From Porphyrobacter sp. AAP82 (GTDB lineage Bacteria; Pseudomonadota; Alphaproteobacteria; Sphingomonadales; Sphingomonadaceae): DNA of 39,539 nt. Shown in pieces: positions 23,954-32,860 of the stretch. Numbering within the stretch: the first letter of the stretch is position 1; each line of letters starts with the position of its first letter. The notes under the pieces were generated by a model. The model did no database searches. It was given only the letters and a program-made list of their open reading frames with translations, and was not told where the DNA came from. Both the position numbers and the translations under genes were made by a program. The stretch spans positions 1 to 39,539 of the forward strand of contig NZ_ANFX01000011.1 of assembly GCF_000331285.1 (NCBI RefSeq), in the 5' to 3' direction.

Positions 23954-24558
23954 GCTTTCCTCACGATCAGGTCGATCCAGTCGCGCTCGACATTGTCGAA
24001 GCCGCCGCTGGTGTATTGTCTGGTCTCGGCAATCTGCCAGCCCGCAATGCCCGCATATTGCCCGATCAGCCAGTCTTCCGGGGGAAAGTTGTAAAACCGG
24101 CCAAGCGCATCGCGCCCCTCGGCCTTGCCGAGCTTGAAGCTGGCGAAATGCCAGCCCCCCGGCACAAGCGCATGGTGGATGCGCGCGAGCACGGCGCCAA
24201 GCGCCGCGCGCGGCACATGCAGCAGGCTCGCATGGGCCCAGATGCCCTCGTAGGCGGCCTCGGCCGCGAGTTCGCCGAAGGCCATCACCCGCGCGCCCAC
24301 ACTCCAACGCGCGTTGGCCTTGGCGACCATCGCCGGGGTCGCATCGGTCGCATCGACTGCGAACCCGCGCTGCCGGATGCGCGCCGCATCCTGCCCGCCC
24401 CCGCAGCCCAGTTCGAGCACCCGTCCGCCCGGCACCAGGCGGTCGAGGAAGGGATCGAGCTGGTAGCTGTGCGCCTGCCCGAACCGCAGCACATAATGCG
24501 GCGCGCGCGCCTGGTAGAAGGCGATGGTGTCGGGGTCGGCGTCCGGGGGCAGGCTCAC
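23950..24558 (-). CDS. Class I SAM-dependent methyltransferase
   Basis: 202 residues. I chose the GTG at 24558 (5 bases after the upstream stop) over an ATG at 24627 that would lie inside the previous gene and add an unconserved Arg-rich segment. The SAM motif VLELGCGGGQDAARI lies near residue 50, followed by the acidic strand end VDATDATPAMVAKA and the post-motif segment ALVPGGWHFASFKLG. Substrate unknown (small molecule or tRNA/protein possible). Translationally coupled on both sides in the operon 23312-25834. Confidence 0.88.
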   Translation of the reverse strand: MSLPPDADPDTIAFYQARAPHYVLRFGQAHSYQLDPFLDRLVPGGRVLELGCGGGQDAARIRQRGFAVDATDATPAMVAKANARWSVGARVMAFGELAAEAAYEGIWAHASLLHVPRAALGAVLARIHHALVPGGWHFASFKLGKAEGRDALGRFYNFPPEDWLIGQYAGIAGWQIAETRQYTSGGFDNVERDWIDLIVRKA

Positions 24559-24563
24559 CGGGC

Positions 24564-25268
24564 TCAGGGGGCCGCCTTCTCGAGCGGCATGACGTTGTAT
24601 TCGCGCACCTCGGCCTGGCTGAGGCAATAGCGGGTCGAGGGATTGTCCTCGCTCTTCACCGCCTGCTGGCGGTACATGATGTCGGTCAGGAGCTTGCGGC
24701 TGACCCCCATGCGGATCAGGAAATCATTGTCCTCGCTTGCCAGCATCGCGGAGGATTGCTCGATGCTGGCGATGTATTCGGTAGTCGCCTTGCTGCCCTC
24801 GATCACCACCTCGTCGATCGCCGCGCGGTCGCCGGTGTGGGTGAACATGTGGACCATGAACACGCCGCCATCATCGACCACGCGCCGGTCGCCGCCCATG
24901 AACACGAAGTTGCAGGCCGAAAAGCACGCCCAGCCCGCCGGAATGCGGGTGAGCATGCCGCGGTAGGAACGGATCACCTTGCCCGCCTCGTTGCCCGCGC
25001 GGGCATTGCCGCCGCGGCTGCGCAGCCAGACCTCCTCGATTCGTTCGTCGGCCTCGATGGCGGCCTTGAGGCGGGCGGGAAGCGTCGCGTCGATCGCGCC
25101 TTCGGCGAGCAGCACGCGCTTGCCACCGCGGTCGGCAGGCGTGAGGGTCATCGCGGTCTTCGGGCCGAAGTCGGGTTCGGCCGGGCAGGTCGGGTTGTCC
25201 TTGTCCATCGGCGCCGCAGCGCCGGTCAGCAGCACCAGCGCAGCAAGCGCCGCGGCCGCGCGGACCAT
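24564..25268 (-). CDS. Secreted ClpP/crotonase-fold protein (COG3904-like)
   Basis: 234 residues from the ATG at 25268 (overlapping the upstream stop). A signal peptide (MVRAAAALAALVLLTGAAA) sends it to the periplasm. The mature part resembles ClpP-like serine proteases: WLRSRGGNARAGNEAGKVIR (81-100) is the ClpP-style oxyanion loop, and GWACFSACNFVFMGG (112-126) has Ser118 where the nucleophile would be, followed by FMVHMF with H140 as a possible catalytic His. The cytosolic ClpP chamber and partner ATPase are not expected in this compartment. This matches the family annotated as predicted periplasmic ClpP-like proteins; activity is not established. Confidence 0.78.
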   Translation of the reverse strand: MVRAAAALAALVLLTGAAAPMDKDNPTCPAEPDFGPKTAMTLTPADRGGKRVLLAEGAIDATLPARLKAAIEADERIEEVWLRSRGGNARAGNEAGKVIRSYRGMLTRIPAGWACFSACNFVFMGGDRRVVDDGGVFMVHMFTHTGDRAAIDEVVIEGSKATTEYIASIEQSSAMLASEDNDFLIRMGVSRKLLTDIMYRQQAVKSEDNPSTRYCLSQAEVREYNVMPLEKAAP

Positions 25269-25834
25269 CACGCGACGATCGAATAGCGCGCCGCGCCCGG
25301 CGCACGGCACATGCGTTTCTCTGCACGGGTTTCCTCACCCTCGATGATCACGACATCGGTGACGGTGATGCAGTCGCGCGCGGCGCCGTCCTTGTCGCGG
25401 CCGGTGACGGTCGAGGTGCCGCTGACATTCTCGCGCGAGGCCGAGGTCCACTGCGCGCTCGCGCCCACTTCGGGCCGGGCGGCGGCGTCATCGGTGCGGG
25501 TGGCGGACAGGGTCGCCTCGGCGGCCTGCGCCTGCTCGGCCGGATCGAGCTTGCAGGCGATGCTTTCGGTGATCTGGTCGGAGAAGGAGGGCACCGGAAC
25601 GAAGGAGGGCAGGCGCGCGCTGCGCGTCACCTCGTCGACCGCCCCGCCGAGCAGCCCGCCGAGCGCGCCGCGACCGCGATCGCCCTTCTTGCCCTTGCCG
25701 CAATTGTCGGCCTTTTCCGCCCCGCGCTTGCCGCTGCCGAGAATGCCGCTGAACTGCGCCTGCGCGGGCAAGGTGCCGGTGACGAGAGCAACCGCGCCGA
25801 AGGCGAGCGCGAGCCGGGATGCGCGAGATGCCAC
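25268..25834 (-). CDS. Secreted protein with glycine-rich middle, unknown
   Basis: 188 residues from the GTG at 25834, chosen because GGGAGG precedes it at about 6 bases; a TTG 15 bases upstream is in frame but is weaker. Signal peptide about 1-27 (cut near AQAQF). A Gly/Lys stretch (CGKGKKGDRGRGALGGLLGG) looks like a short glycine zipper, then a region ending in DCITVTDVVIIEGEETRAEK and a last Cys (MCRAPGAARYSIV). The C-terminal DCxT...R(M)CR arrangement resembles small surface antigen-like proteins. First gene of the operon that leads to the ClpP-like, methyltransferase and MOSC genes. Family uncertain. Confidence 0.7.
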   Translation of the reverse strand: MASRASRLALAFGAVALVTGTLPAQAQFSGILGSGKRGAEKADNCGKGKKGDRGRGALGGLLGGAVDEVTRSARLPSFVPVPSFSDQITESIACKLDPAEQAQAAEATLSATRTDDAAARPEVGASAQWTSASRENVSGTSTVTGRDKDGAARDCITVTDVVIIEGEETRAEKRMCRAPGAARYSIVA

Positions 25835-25886
25835 TATGATCCTCCCCAAGGGTATGCGCGAAGGTTACGCCCCGCGCTGCGCAGCG

Positions 25887-27143
25887 TCAATCGAGCGCGG
25901 CGGCGGCGGCGGCCTCCCGGTCTCGTTGCGCGCGGCTTTTCTTCTCGGCGGCGGTCTTCAATTGGCCGCAGGCAGCGTCAATGTCGCGCCCGCGCGGGGT
26001 GCGCACGGGGGCGGAGAAGCCGCCCTCGAAAACGATCTCGGAAAAGCGCCGGATGCGATCGGGCGCCGAAGTCTCGTAACCCGCACCCGGCCAGGGGTTG
26101 AAGGGGATAAGGTTGACCTTGGCGGGCAGATTGTATTGCCGGAGCAGCCTGACCAGCTCGCGCGCGTCATCGTCGTGATCGTTTTTCCCTGCGATCATCA
26201 CATATTCGAAAGTGATGCGCCGCGCGTTCGAGGCACCCGGGTAATCGGCGCAGGCCTGAAGCAGGTCCTCGATGCCGTATTTCCTGTTCAAGGGCACCAG
26301 CTCGTCGCGCACTTCCTTGCGCACGCCGTGCAAGCTGACCGCGAGGTTCACCCCGATCTCCTCGCCGCAGCGCTCCATCATCGGGATGACGCCGCTGGTC
26401 GAAAGCGTGATGCGACGCTTGGAGAGGGCAAGGCCGTCACCGTCCATCACCAGCTTCAAGGCATCGCGCACGTGATCGAAATTGTAGAGCGGCTCGCCCA
26501 TGCCCATCATCACGATGTTGGTGAGCAACCGGCCGTCGGCGGTGTAGTGGCCGGCCTCGTCGTGCTCGTCGACCAGGTCGGCGTCGCTCGCCATGCTCCC
26601 GCGCGGCCATTCGCCCAATGCGTCGCGGGCGAGCATCACCTGCCCGACGATCTCGCCGGGGGTGAGGTTCCTCACCAGCTTCATCGTGCCCGTGTGACAG
26701 AACGAGCAGGTGAGGGTGCAACCGACCTGCGAGGAGACGCACAGGGTGCCGCGCGTCTCGTCGGGGATGAAGACCATCTCGAAATCGTGGCCGTCGGCAG
26801 TGCGCAGCAGCCACTTGCGGGTGCCGTCGACCGAGTGCTGGGCCTCGACCACATCGGGGCGGCCGATCACGAAGCGTGTCGCCAGCCACGGGCGCATCGA
26901 TTTGGCGATGTCGGTCATCGCCTCGAAATCGGTGACGCCCCGGTGGTAGAGCCAGTGGAACACCTGCTTGGCGCGCAGCTTGGCAGCCTTGGCGTCGAGG
27001 CCCGCTTCCTCGAACAGCTCGCGGATGCGCGGGCGGGGGAGGCCAATGAGGTCGACGCGGCCATCGGCGCGGGGCGTGATGTCGCGCGCGGCAGGCACCG
27101 GGTCGACGAGGCCCGGGATGGTCATGAGTGCGGTATCGGCCAT
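25887..27143 (-). CDS. rlmN: 23S rRNA (adenine2503-C2)/tRNA methyltransferase RlmN, radical SAM
   Basis: 418 residues from the ATG at 27143. The radical SAM cluster motif C-x3-C-x2-C is CTLTCSFC with Cys at 142, 146 and 149. [34 protein letters not shown] and the C-terminal [14 protein letters not shown] with the second catalytic Cys are classic for RlmN. It methylates A2503 of 23S rRNA and some tRNAs. The protein has a longer acidic/His insertion ([18 protein letters not shown]) between cluster and GGEP-like region, common in Alphaproteobacteria. Last gene in the slt, greB, IalB-like, rlmN run. Confidence 0.97.
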   Translation of the reverse strand: MADTALMTIPGLVDPVPAARDITPRADGRVDLIGLPRPRIRELFEEAGLDAKAAKLRAKQVFHWLYHRGVTDFEAMTDIAKSMRPWLATRFVIGRPDVVEAQHSVDGTRKWLLRTADGHDFEMVFIPDETRGTLCVSSQVGCTLTCSFCHTGTMKLVRNLTPGEIVGQVMLARDALGEWPRGSMASDADLVDEHDEAGHYTADGRLLTNIVMMGMGEPLYNFDHVRDALKLVMDGDGLALSKRRITLSTSGVIPMMERCGEEIGVNLAVSLHGVRKEVRDELVPLNRKYGIEDLLQACADYPGASNARRITFEYVMIAGKNDHDDDARELVRLLRQYNLPAKVNLIPFNPWPGAGYETSAPDRIRRFSEIVFEGGFSAPVRTPRGRDIDAACGQLKTAAEKKSRAQRDREAAAAAALD

Positions 27144-27184
27144 GGACGCTCGGCCATATAGTGCGCGATCGCCGGTTTGGCGAG

Positions 27185-27646
27185 TCAGCGCTTGGCACAC
27201 CCCACCGTGGCCGCGTCGATGGCCGTTGCCGCGCCGCTGAGCGTGTAGCGGTCGGTGAAGCCTGCGCCCGAGACGCTCATGCGGGCAGCGGAGCGCATCG
27301 CCGCGACAATCGCCGCATCCCCGCGCGCGTCCGCCGCCCAGGCATTGCGGCCCTTGGTGACGAGGGTGAAGCGCTTGTCGCCCACCGCGAGGCGCACCGC
27401 GCCCTTGGCGGGAACCTCGCGGGAGAGCACCAGATGCACCGCCCCGCGCACGCCCTTGCCCGGCCACAGCGAGACCGTCGCATAGGCGGGCGCGGCGGAC
27501 TTTCCTTCCGCCTTGGCGATCGCATAGCACCGCGCCGGAGAGGCATCGCGGAACGCCGCCCAGCTCTCGAAGACCCCGAGACTGTCGCGCGCGGCCAAAG
27601 GCACGGCGGCCAGGACGAGGAGGGCGAGCGGCCAGAACCTAGTCAT
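27185..27646 (-). CDS. Invasion-associated locus B (IalB)-like secreted protein
   Basis: 153 residues from the ATG at 27646, overlapping the greB stop by 8 bases. A signal peptide ([19 protein letters not shown]) precedes a small beta-rich domain with a Cys pair ([13 protein letters not shown] near the N-terminus, TVGCAKR at the end) and the order [34 protein letters not shown] and [19 protein letters not shown]. This matches the IalB family, often placed next to rlmN in Alphaproteobacteria. Role in the periplasm unknown; in pathogens linked to invasion. Confidence 0.75.
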   Translation of the reverse strand: MTRFWPLALLVLAAVPLAARDSLGVFESWAAFRDASPARCYAIAKAEGKSAAPAYATVSLWPGKGVRGAVHLVLSREVPAKGAVRLAVGDKRFTLVTKGRNAWAADARGDAAIVAAMRSAARMSVSGAGFTDRYTLSGAATAIDAATVGCAKR

Positions 27647-28118
27647 AGGCAATCGCCATCACTTCCCACTCGCGCGTGCCCGAGGGGAGGGCGACCACCC
27701 GGGTATCCCCAATGCTCGCGCCCCGCAGCGCGCGCGCCATCGGGGAGTTCCAGCCGATCAGGCCGCGCCCTGCGTCCTGCTCGTCATCGCCCACCAGCGT
27801 GACGGTCGGGCGGTTGTCGTCCTCGTCGGCGATGGTGACGCGCGCGCCGAAGAACACCCGGGCGCGGTCGACCTGCGCCGCCGGATCGACCACCCGCAGC
27901 ACCTTCATCCGGCGGGCGAGATGCGCGAGCTCGCGGTCGATCTCGCGCATCTTCTTGCGGCCGTAGAGATAGTCGCCGTTCTCGCTGCGGTCGCCATTGC
28001 CGGCCGCCCAGCTGACGATCTCGACGATCGCGGGGCGCTCGGTGCCCAACAGATGGTCATAGCGCGCCTTCAAGGCCGCCATCCCCTGAGGCGTGATCGG
28101 AGGCCCCGCCGGCTTCAC
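27639..28118 (-). CDS. greB: Transcription elongation factor GreB-type
   Basis: 159 residues from the GTG at 28118. GreB-type rather than GreA-type: the coiled-coil tip carries GNGDRSENGDYLYGRKKMRE and the second helix HLARRMKVLRVVD, and the C-terminal FKBP-like domain has RVFFGARVTIADEDD and WNSPMARALRGASIGD. The acidic tip residues D and E (in DRSEN) that support transcript cleavage are present. It reactivates backtracked RNA polymerase. It starts 8 bases after the slt stop and overlaps the downstream IalB-like gene, so it is in the same transcript. Confidence 0.93.
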   Translation of the reverse strand: MKPAGPPITPQGMAALKARYDHLLGTERPAIVEIVSWAAGNGDRSENGDYLYGRKKMREIDRELAHLARRMKVLRVVDPAAQVDRARVFFGARVTIADEDDNRPTVTLVGDDEQDAGRGLIGWNSPMARALRGASIGDTRVVALPSGTREWEVMAIAYD

Positions 28119-28126
28119 CAGCTGCC

Positions 28127-30088
28127 TCAGCGCAGGAAGGTGTCGACGGTGCGCGGCAGGCCCGCCTGTTCGGGATACATGTGCGAATAGGTCACCGCAT
28201 TGCCGATCACCCGCATGATGTAATAGCGCGTCTCGAAATTGGCGGGGATCTTCTCGATCCATTCCGCCCAGCCGATCGCCCCGGTGCGCGGGTCGCCGTT
28301 CGCCCGCAGCCACTGGTTCACCCGTCCCGGCCCGGCGTTGTAGGCCCCGATGGCGAGCGGGTATGAGCCGCCGTAATAGGCCAGCATCCGCGCGAAATAG
28401 GCGTCGCCCAGCTGGATGTTGTAGGCCGGCGATCCGGTGAGATCGGCCGAGAGATATTGCACGCCGAGCTTGCCCGCCTGCTCGCGCGCGGTCGCCGGCA
28501 TCAGCTGCATGATCCCGCGCGCGCCGGCATGGCTCTCGCGCGTGCGGTCGAACTCGCTTTCCTGGCGGCCGATGGCGTGGACCATCACCCAATCATTGAC
28601 CGCGGGCGGTGTGGCGAGGGTGGGGAAGCCGATCCGTTCAAGTCCGGCAACCCCCGTCTCGCCCATCTTGAGGCCGAGCACCACGGCCATCTCGTCAAGC
28701 CCTGTCTCGCGCGCCAGCATGCCGGCCATCAGCAGTTCGGCAGGGGTATCGGCCTCGTCGCCCAGCGCCTCGAAGAAGCGCCGCTCGGTGCGCCAGTTGC
28801 GGCGGTTCGTGGCGAGGGCGCGGATCGCCTGGACGACCGGCCGTGCCTCGAACTCGGCGCGCTGCGAGGCGGCCATGGCGGGCTGGGGCAGGCTGGCGAA
28901 AGCGGGCATCGGCCGGCCGAGCGCGGACAGCGCGAGCTGGCCGTAGTAGTAATCGGGCCAGCGCGCGGCCATTTCGAACCAGCGCTGCGCCGCAGCCTGA
29001 TCGCCCGCCTGACGCGCCGCACGGCCCGCCCAGTAATAGCCCTTGGCCTTGGTCAGCGGGGTCTTGGCCGCGTCGCCATAGCGCGCGAACAGGGGCGCGG
29101 CGCCGGCCCCGTCGCCCAGGCTCCACAGCGCCTTGGTGCCGCCCAGCCACATCAGGTCGGTAAGCCGGTCGCGCAGGGTGAAGCTGGTCTGCGACAGGTC
29201 GGCATCGGGGGCGAACAGGTCGCCGCTGCGAGCGGCGATCTGCGCGGCATCCGAAGGCCCGACATCATCGGCAAGGCCGAGCAGCTGGCCGACAAAGGCT
29301 TCGGGATCGAGCGCGGGGCGCACGAAGGCGGGGCGGCTGACAAAGCTGCGCGCGGCTTCGTAGTTCTGGCCACTCGAGCGCAGGAACTTCACCAGATTGA
29401 AGACATATCCCGGATCGGCCTCGGCGCCCTGCGGCACGGCGATCCCCGCAGCCTCGGGCCGGCTCCCGCGCAGCAACGAGAGGCGCGCCATCGCCATCGG
29501 GCGGGCGTCTTCGCCAAGATTGACCAGCTGGCGCGCGGCGGCGTCGGCCTTGCCCTGCCACAGCAGCGCATCGGCGCGCACGGCGTGATCCTCGGGCGTG
29601 AACTGCGCGCTGTAAAGCTGCGCGATGTAGAGCTCGACCGGGTCGGCCATCTGCCCGCCGCGCCAGGCCTTGCGCGCCTCGGTGAAGGCTTCGGGCCGCT
29701 GCATGGCGGCCAGCGCCAGCGCATAGCGGGCGCGGCCCGGATTGGTGAGCGGCGGGTTGGCATCGAAGAAGCGCACCACCTCGGCTTGCGAGGGCGCCTC
29801 GATTTCCAGAGCGGCTTCGGCACGCAGGCGCAGAACGTCGGTCTTGGGGAAGGTCGGATTGGTGAGCACGAAGCCCGCATAGTCGGCAAAGGCATAGCCG
29901 CGGTTGGCCTGGAGCGTTTCCCAGCGGGCGATCGCCGCATCGACATCGCCCGGCTGGCGCGCGACCAGATCCTGCCCTGCGCCCCATTGCTGCGCGGCTG
30001 CGGGCGCGCCCGCGCCGAGCACGCAAGCACCCAGAATCGCAGCATATATCCGGCGGGTATTCAAAAGCTTGCGGACCATGCTGGACAT
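28127..30088 (-). CDS. Soluble lytic murein transglycosylase (Slt family)
   Basis: 653 residues. Signal peptide (IYAAILGACVLGAGAPAAA) starting from the ATG at 30088; an internal ATG 9 bases later is an equal alternative. A long alpha-helical superhelix (about 40-480; repeated WYYY/ARA-type helices such as YYWAGRAARQAGDQAAAQRW) leads to a C-terminal SLT domain with the catalytic Glu in QESEFDRTRESHAGARGIMQ (about residue 510), followed by LMPATAREQA and AIGAYNAGPGRVNQWL. It cleaves the glycan backbone of peptidoglycan in the periplasm. First gene of the minus run that ends with rlmN; divergent from dapA across about 96 bases that should contain both promoters. Confidence 0.95.
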   Translation of the reverse strand: MSSMVRKLLNTRRIYAAILGACVLGAGAPAAAQQWGAGQDLVARQPGDVDAAIARWETLQANRGYAFADYAGFVLTNPTFPKTDVLRLRAEAALEIEAPSQAEVVRFFDANPPLTNPGRARYALALAAMQRPEAFTEARKAWRGGQMADPVELYIAQLYSAQFTPEDHAVRADALLWQGKADAAARQLVNLGEDARPMAMARLSLLRGSRPEAAGIAVPQGAEADPGYVFNLVKFLRSSGQNYEAARSFVSRPAFVRPALDPEAFVGQLLGLADDVGPSDAAQIAARSGDLFAPDADLSQTSFTLRDRLTDLMWLGGTKALWSLGDGAGAAPLFARYGDAAKTPLTKAKGYYWAGRAARQAGDQAAAQRWFEMAARWPDYYYGQLALSALGRPMPAFASLPQPAMAASQRAEFEARPVVQAIRALATNRRNWRTERRFFEALGDEADTPAELLMAGMLARETGLDEMAVVLGLKMGETGVAGLERIGFPTLATPPAVNDWVMVHAIGRQESEFDRTRESHAGARGIMQLMPATAREQAGKLGVQYLSADLTGSPAYNIQLGDAYFARMLAYYGGSYPLAIGAYNAGPGRVNQWLRANGDPRTGAIGWAEWIEKIPANFETRYYIMRVIGNAVTYSHMYPEQAGLPRTVDTFLR

Positions 30089-30184
30089 AGTGCCTACCGG
30101 CTCCTTATCAGGCGGTGAACGTGGAGGGGCGGGGGAGGGCTCCCACAGGTTTTTCTATCTAGCGATGAAGGCAGGACAATAGCA

Positions 30185-31072
30185 ATGTTCAGCGGTTCGA
30201 TACCCGCTCTGGTGACTCCTTTTCGCGGCGGGGCGTTCGACGAGGCCGCCTTCCGCCGGCTGGTCGACTGGCAGATCGAAAACGGCAGCGCCGCGCTGGT
30301 CCCCTGCGGCACCACGGGCGAGGCCTCGACGCTCTCCAACGCCGAGCATCACCGCGTGATCGAGGTGTGCATCGAACAGGCTGCGGGCCGCGTGCCGGTG
30401 ATCGCGGGCTGCGGGTCGAACGATACGCGCAACGCCCAGCTCCATATGACCTTTGCCAAGAAGGCCGGGGCTGCGGCAGGGCTGTGCGTTGCGCCCTATT
30501 ACAACCGCCCGAGCCAGCGGGGGCTGATCGCCCATTTCAGCTATCTTGCTGAAAACTGCGACCTGCCGATCGTGCTCTACAACGTGCCCGGGCGCACGGT
30601 GACCGACATTCTCGACGACACCGTGGTCGAGCTGGTGCGCAAGTATCCTGACCGGATCATCGCCATCAAGGATGCCTCCGGAGACCTCTCGCGCGTTGCC
30701 GATCACCGCATGGGGATCGGGCGCGAGTTCTGCCAGCTGTCGGGCAACGACGAGCTGTGGCTGCCGCACGCGGCGGCGGGCGGACGCGGGTGCATTTCGG
30801 TGACGGCCAATGTCGCGCCCAGGCTGTGCGCAGAATTCCACGAAGCGATTGCCGCCAACGAGCTGAAGAAGGCGCGGCAATTGAACGACCGCCTGTTCCC
30901 GCTGCACTACGCGATGTTCTCCGACGCTTCCCCTGCGCCTGTCAAGTATGCGCTCGCCCGCGTCCATGACTGGATCGGGCCCGAAGTGCGCCTGCCGCTG
31001 GTCGAGTGCTCGGACGAGGCCAAGCGCGCGGTCGACGAGGCGCTGGTGCTGGCCGGGGTAATCGAAGGGTAG
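30185..31072 (+). CDS. dapA: 4-hydroxy-tetrahydrodipicolinate synthase
   Basis: 295 residues, typical for DapA. It condenses pyruvate with aspartate semialdehyde in the lysine/diaminopimelate pathway, which also feeds peptidoglycan. Schiff-base Lys162 lies in IIAIKDASGDLSR (158-170); GTTGE (42-46), LYNVPGR (131-137, with Tyr132 and Arg137) and LSGNDELWLP are the expected active-site segments. Start at the ATG at 30185, preceded by AGGCAGGA. It is the plus partner of the divergent slt pair. Confidence 0.97.
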   Translation: MFSGSIPALVTPFRGGAFDEAAFRRLVDWQIENGSAALVPCGTTGEASTLSNAEHHRVIEVCIEQAAGRVPVIAGCGSNDTRNAQLHMTFAKKAGAAAGLCVAPYYNRPSQRGLIAHFSYLAENCDLPIVLYNVPGRTVTDILDDTVVELVRKYPDRIIAIKDASGDLSRVADHRMGIGREFCQLSGNDELWLPHAAAGGRGCISVTANVAPRLCAEFHEAIAANELKKARQLNDRLFPLHYAMFSDASPAPVKYALARVHDWIGPEVRLPLVECSDEAKRAVDEALVLAGVIEG

Positions 31073-31094
31073 GGCGCAAGGGTTGGCTTGCGCC
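31073..31094. terminator. Perfect hairpin between convergent dapA and aspartoacylase-like gene
   Basis: GGCGCAAG (31073-31080) pairs without mismatch with CTTGCGCC (31087-31094) around a 6-base loop. It starts on the base after the dapA stop codon and ends 5 bases before the stop of the convergent gene, the position of a bidirectional terminator. No T-run follows on either strand, so termination strength is uncertain. Confidence 0.55.
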
Positions 31095-31099
31095 GACCG

Positions 31100-32164
31100 C
31101 TATACCACCTCGTCCTCGTCCAGCAGCCGTTCGGCAAAGCCCTCCGGCTCGCTCGCCAGAATTGCTTCGGTGATGGTGTCGATCCGCGCGCCGACGCGTT
31201 CGGGATGGGGGATGGCGGCGATGTGGAACAGGGCGTCGCCCTGATGCACCACCGGCAGCGTGGCATGGCCGATGATGATGCCATCGACCGGGCTGATCAG
31301 TTCCTGCGCATCTTCGCCGAACAGCCCTGCCACGCAGGCGAGCAGGTCGCCCTTCCGGACCGGATCGCCGCTTTTGCGCACGCGGTGCGTCACGCCGCCG
31401 CGCGGGCTGCGCACCCAGACCGACTTGTTCGCCCGCGCCGGGATGCCCACCGCGCTGAGGCCGTCGTCGGCCTCGATCATTCCCAGGTGGGCGAGCACCC
31501 GGGTCACGCCCTCGACCCCTGTCTCGATCGACAGGCGATCGAACCGCAGCGCCTCGCCCGCCTCCATCAGCAGCATGTCGACGCCCTTCTTCTGCGCCAG
31601 ATCGCGCAAGCTGCCGTCGCGCAACGGGCTTTCGATGATCACCGGCGCGCCGAAGGCCATCGCCAGCTCCACCAGCTTGCGGTTGCCTGCGGCAATACGG
31701 ATCTGGGGGAGGTTGTAGCGGTGGATCGCGGCCGAGTGGATGTCGATCCCCAGCGAACAGCGCGACACCACCTCGCGGTAGAAGATATGCGCGAGCTGCC
31801 CGGCGAGCGATCCGCCCGCGCTGCCCGGAAAGGAGCGGTTGAGGTCGCGCCGGTCGGGCAGATAGCGGCTGTGGGTGATGAAGCCGAAGATGTTGGAGAC
31901 CGGCACAAGCAGCACCGTCCCCGCCAGAGCCTCGGGCTGCAATTCCTGCGCCAGCCGCTGGATGATCGCGGTGCCGATGATTTCATCGCCATGGATCGCC
32001 GCGCTGACGAACACTGCCGGGCCCGCCTTCGCGCCATGCAGCACCCGCACGCCGAGCGACGAACTGGTGCCCGTGGCCATGGTCGTGATCGGAAAGGCGA
32101 TATCGCTGTGGCTGCCCGGCGCGATGCTTTCGCCTGCGATGATGAACGGCTGCGGCGTCTCCAT
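31100..32164 (-). CDS. Succinylglutamate desuccinylase/aspartoacylase family zinc hydrolase
   Basis: 354 residues. Zinc ligands fit H58 and E61 in AAIHGDEIIG and H143 in LGIDIHSAAIHR; DLNRSFPGS (107-115) is the substrate-binding segment. A C-terminal beta domain after about residue 250 (SPRGGVTHRVRKSGDPVRKG, GFLACVAGL-like, SPVDGIIIGHATLPVVHQGD) resembles the second domain of the family. Such enzymes cleave N-acyl groups from amino acids or related amides; the substrate here is unknown. Acts in the cytosol. Convergent with dapA and divergent from smpB. Confidence 0.9.
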   Translation of the reverse strand: METPQPFIIAGESIAPGSHSDIAFPITTMATGTSSSLGVRVLHGAKAGPAVFVSAAIHGDEIIGTAIIQRLAQELQPEALAGTVLLVPVSNIFGFITHSRYLPDRRDLNRSFPGSAGGSLAGQLAHIFYREVVSRCSLGIDIHSAAIHRYNLPQIRIAAGNRKLVELAMAFGAPVIIESPLRDGSLRDLAQKKGVDMLLMEAGEALRFDRLSIETGVEGVTRVLAHLGMIEADDGLSAVGIPARANKSVWVRSPRGGVTHRVRKSGDPVRKGDLLACVAGLFGEDAQELISPVDGIIIGHATLPVVHQGDALFHIAAIPHPERVGARIDTITEAILASEPEGFAERLLDEDEVV

Positions 32165-32268
32165 TGGCGCAATTCCCCCTGTAACCCCTCCGGCGATGCT
32201 ACGCCCAGTGCGGCAAATCGCAAAGCCCCTCGCTTTTTGGACGCACAGCGCCTATGCCGCGCCGCCTT

Positions 32269-32751
32269 ATGGCACGCCCCAAGCCCGTCACCTTCGACAA
32301 AGTGAAGATCGTCGCCGAGAACCGCCGTGCGCGCTTCGATTACCATGTCGAGGACGTCTACGAGGCCGGGCTCGCGCTGTCGGGAACCGAGGTCAAGGCA
32401 TTGAGGGCGGGCGAGGCGAGCATCGCGGAAAGCTATGCCGAGGTGCGCGATGCGCAGGTCTGGCTGGTCAACGCCAACATCCCCGAATACTCGCACGGCA
32501 ACCGCCTCAACCACGAACCGCGCCGGCCGCGCAAATTGCTGCTCCACGAGCGCGAGATCGACAAGCTGTTCGGCGCGGTCGAGAGGAAGGGCATGACGCT
32601 GGTGCCGCTCTCGATCTATTTCAACCGGACGGGGCGCGCGAAGGTCGAGCTCGCGCTCGCCAAGGGCAAGCAGACCCACGACAAGCGCGCCAGCATCAAG
32701 GAGCGCGACTGGAAGCGCGACAAGGCGCGCCTCATGCGCGAGCGGGGTTAG
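32269..32751 (+). CDS. smpB: SsrA (tmRNA)-binding protein
   Basis: 160 residues from the ATG at 32269 ([15 protein letters not shown] is the usual SmpB start; an ATG at 32254 adds only five residues). It binds tmRNA and directs it to stalled ribosomes. The conserved parts are [60 protein letters not shown] and the basic C-terminal tail [18 protein letters not shown]. The position in front of the DUF2062 and cckA genes is conserved in many Sphingomonadales. No tmRNA gene was found nearby. Confidence 0.97.
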   Translation: MARPKPVTFDKVKIVAENRRARFDYHVEDVYEAGLALSGTEVKALRAGEASIAESYAEVRDAQVWLVNANIPEYSHGNRLNHEPRRPRKLLLHEREIDKLFGAVERKGMTLVPLSIYFNRTGRAKVELALAKGKQTHDKRASIKERDWKRDKARLMRERG

Positions 32752-32860
32752 GAAAATTCACCGGGGCCATGCCTTCACCCACTGGTCACCTCAAGCGTGC
32801 TACCCATATGGACAAGATGCCTGCCTTCCCGATCCCCGCCGTCTCCGCAAGGACCCTTGC

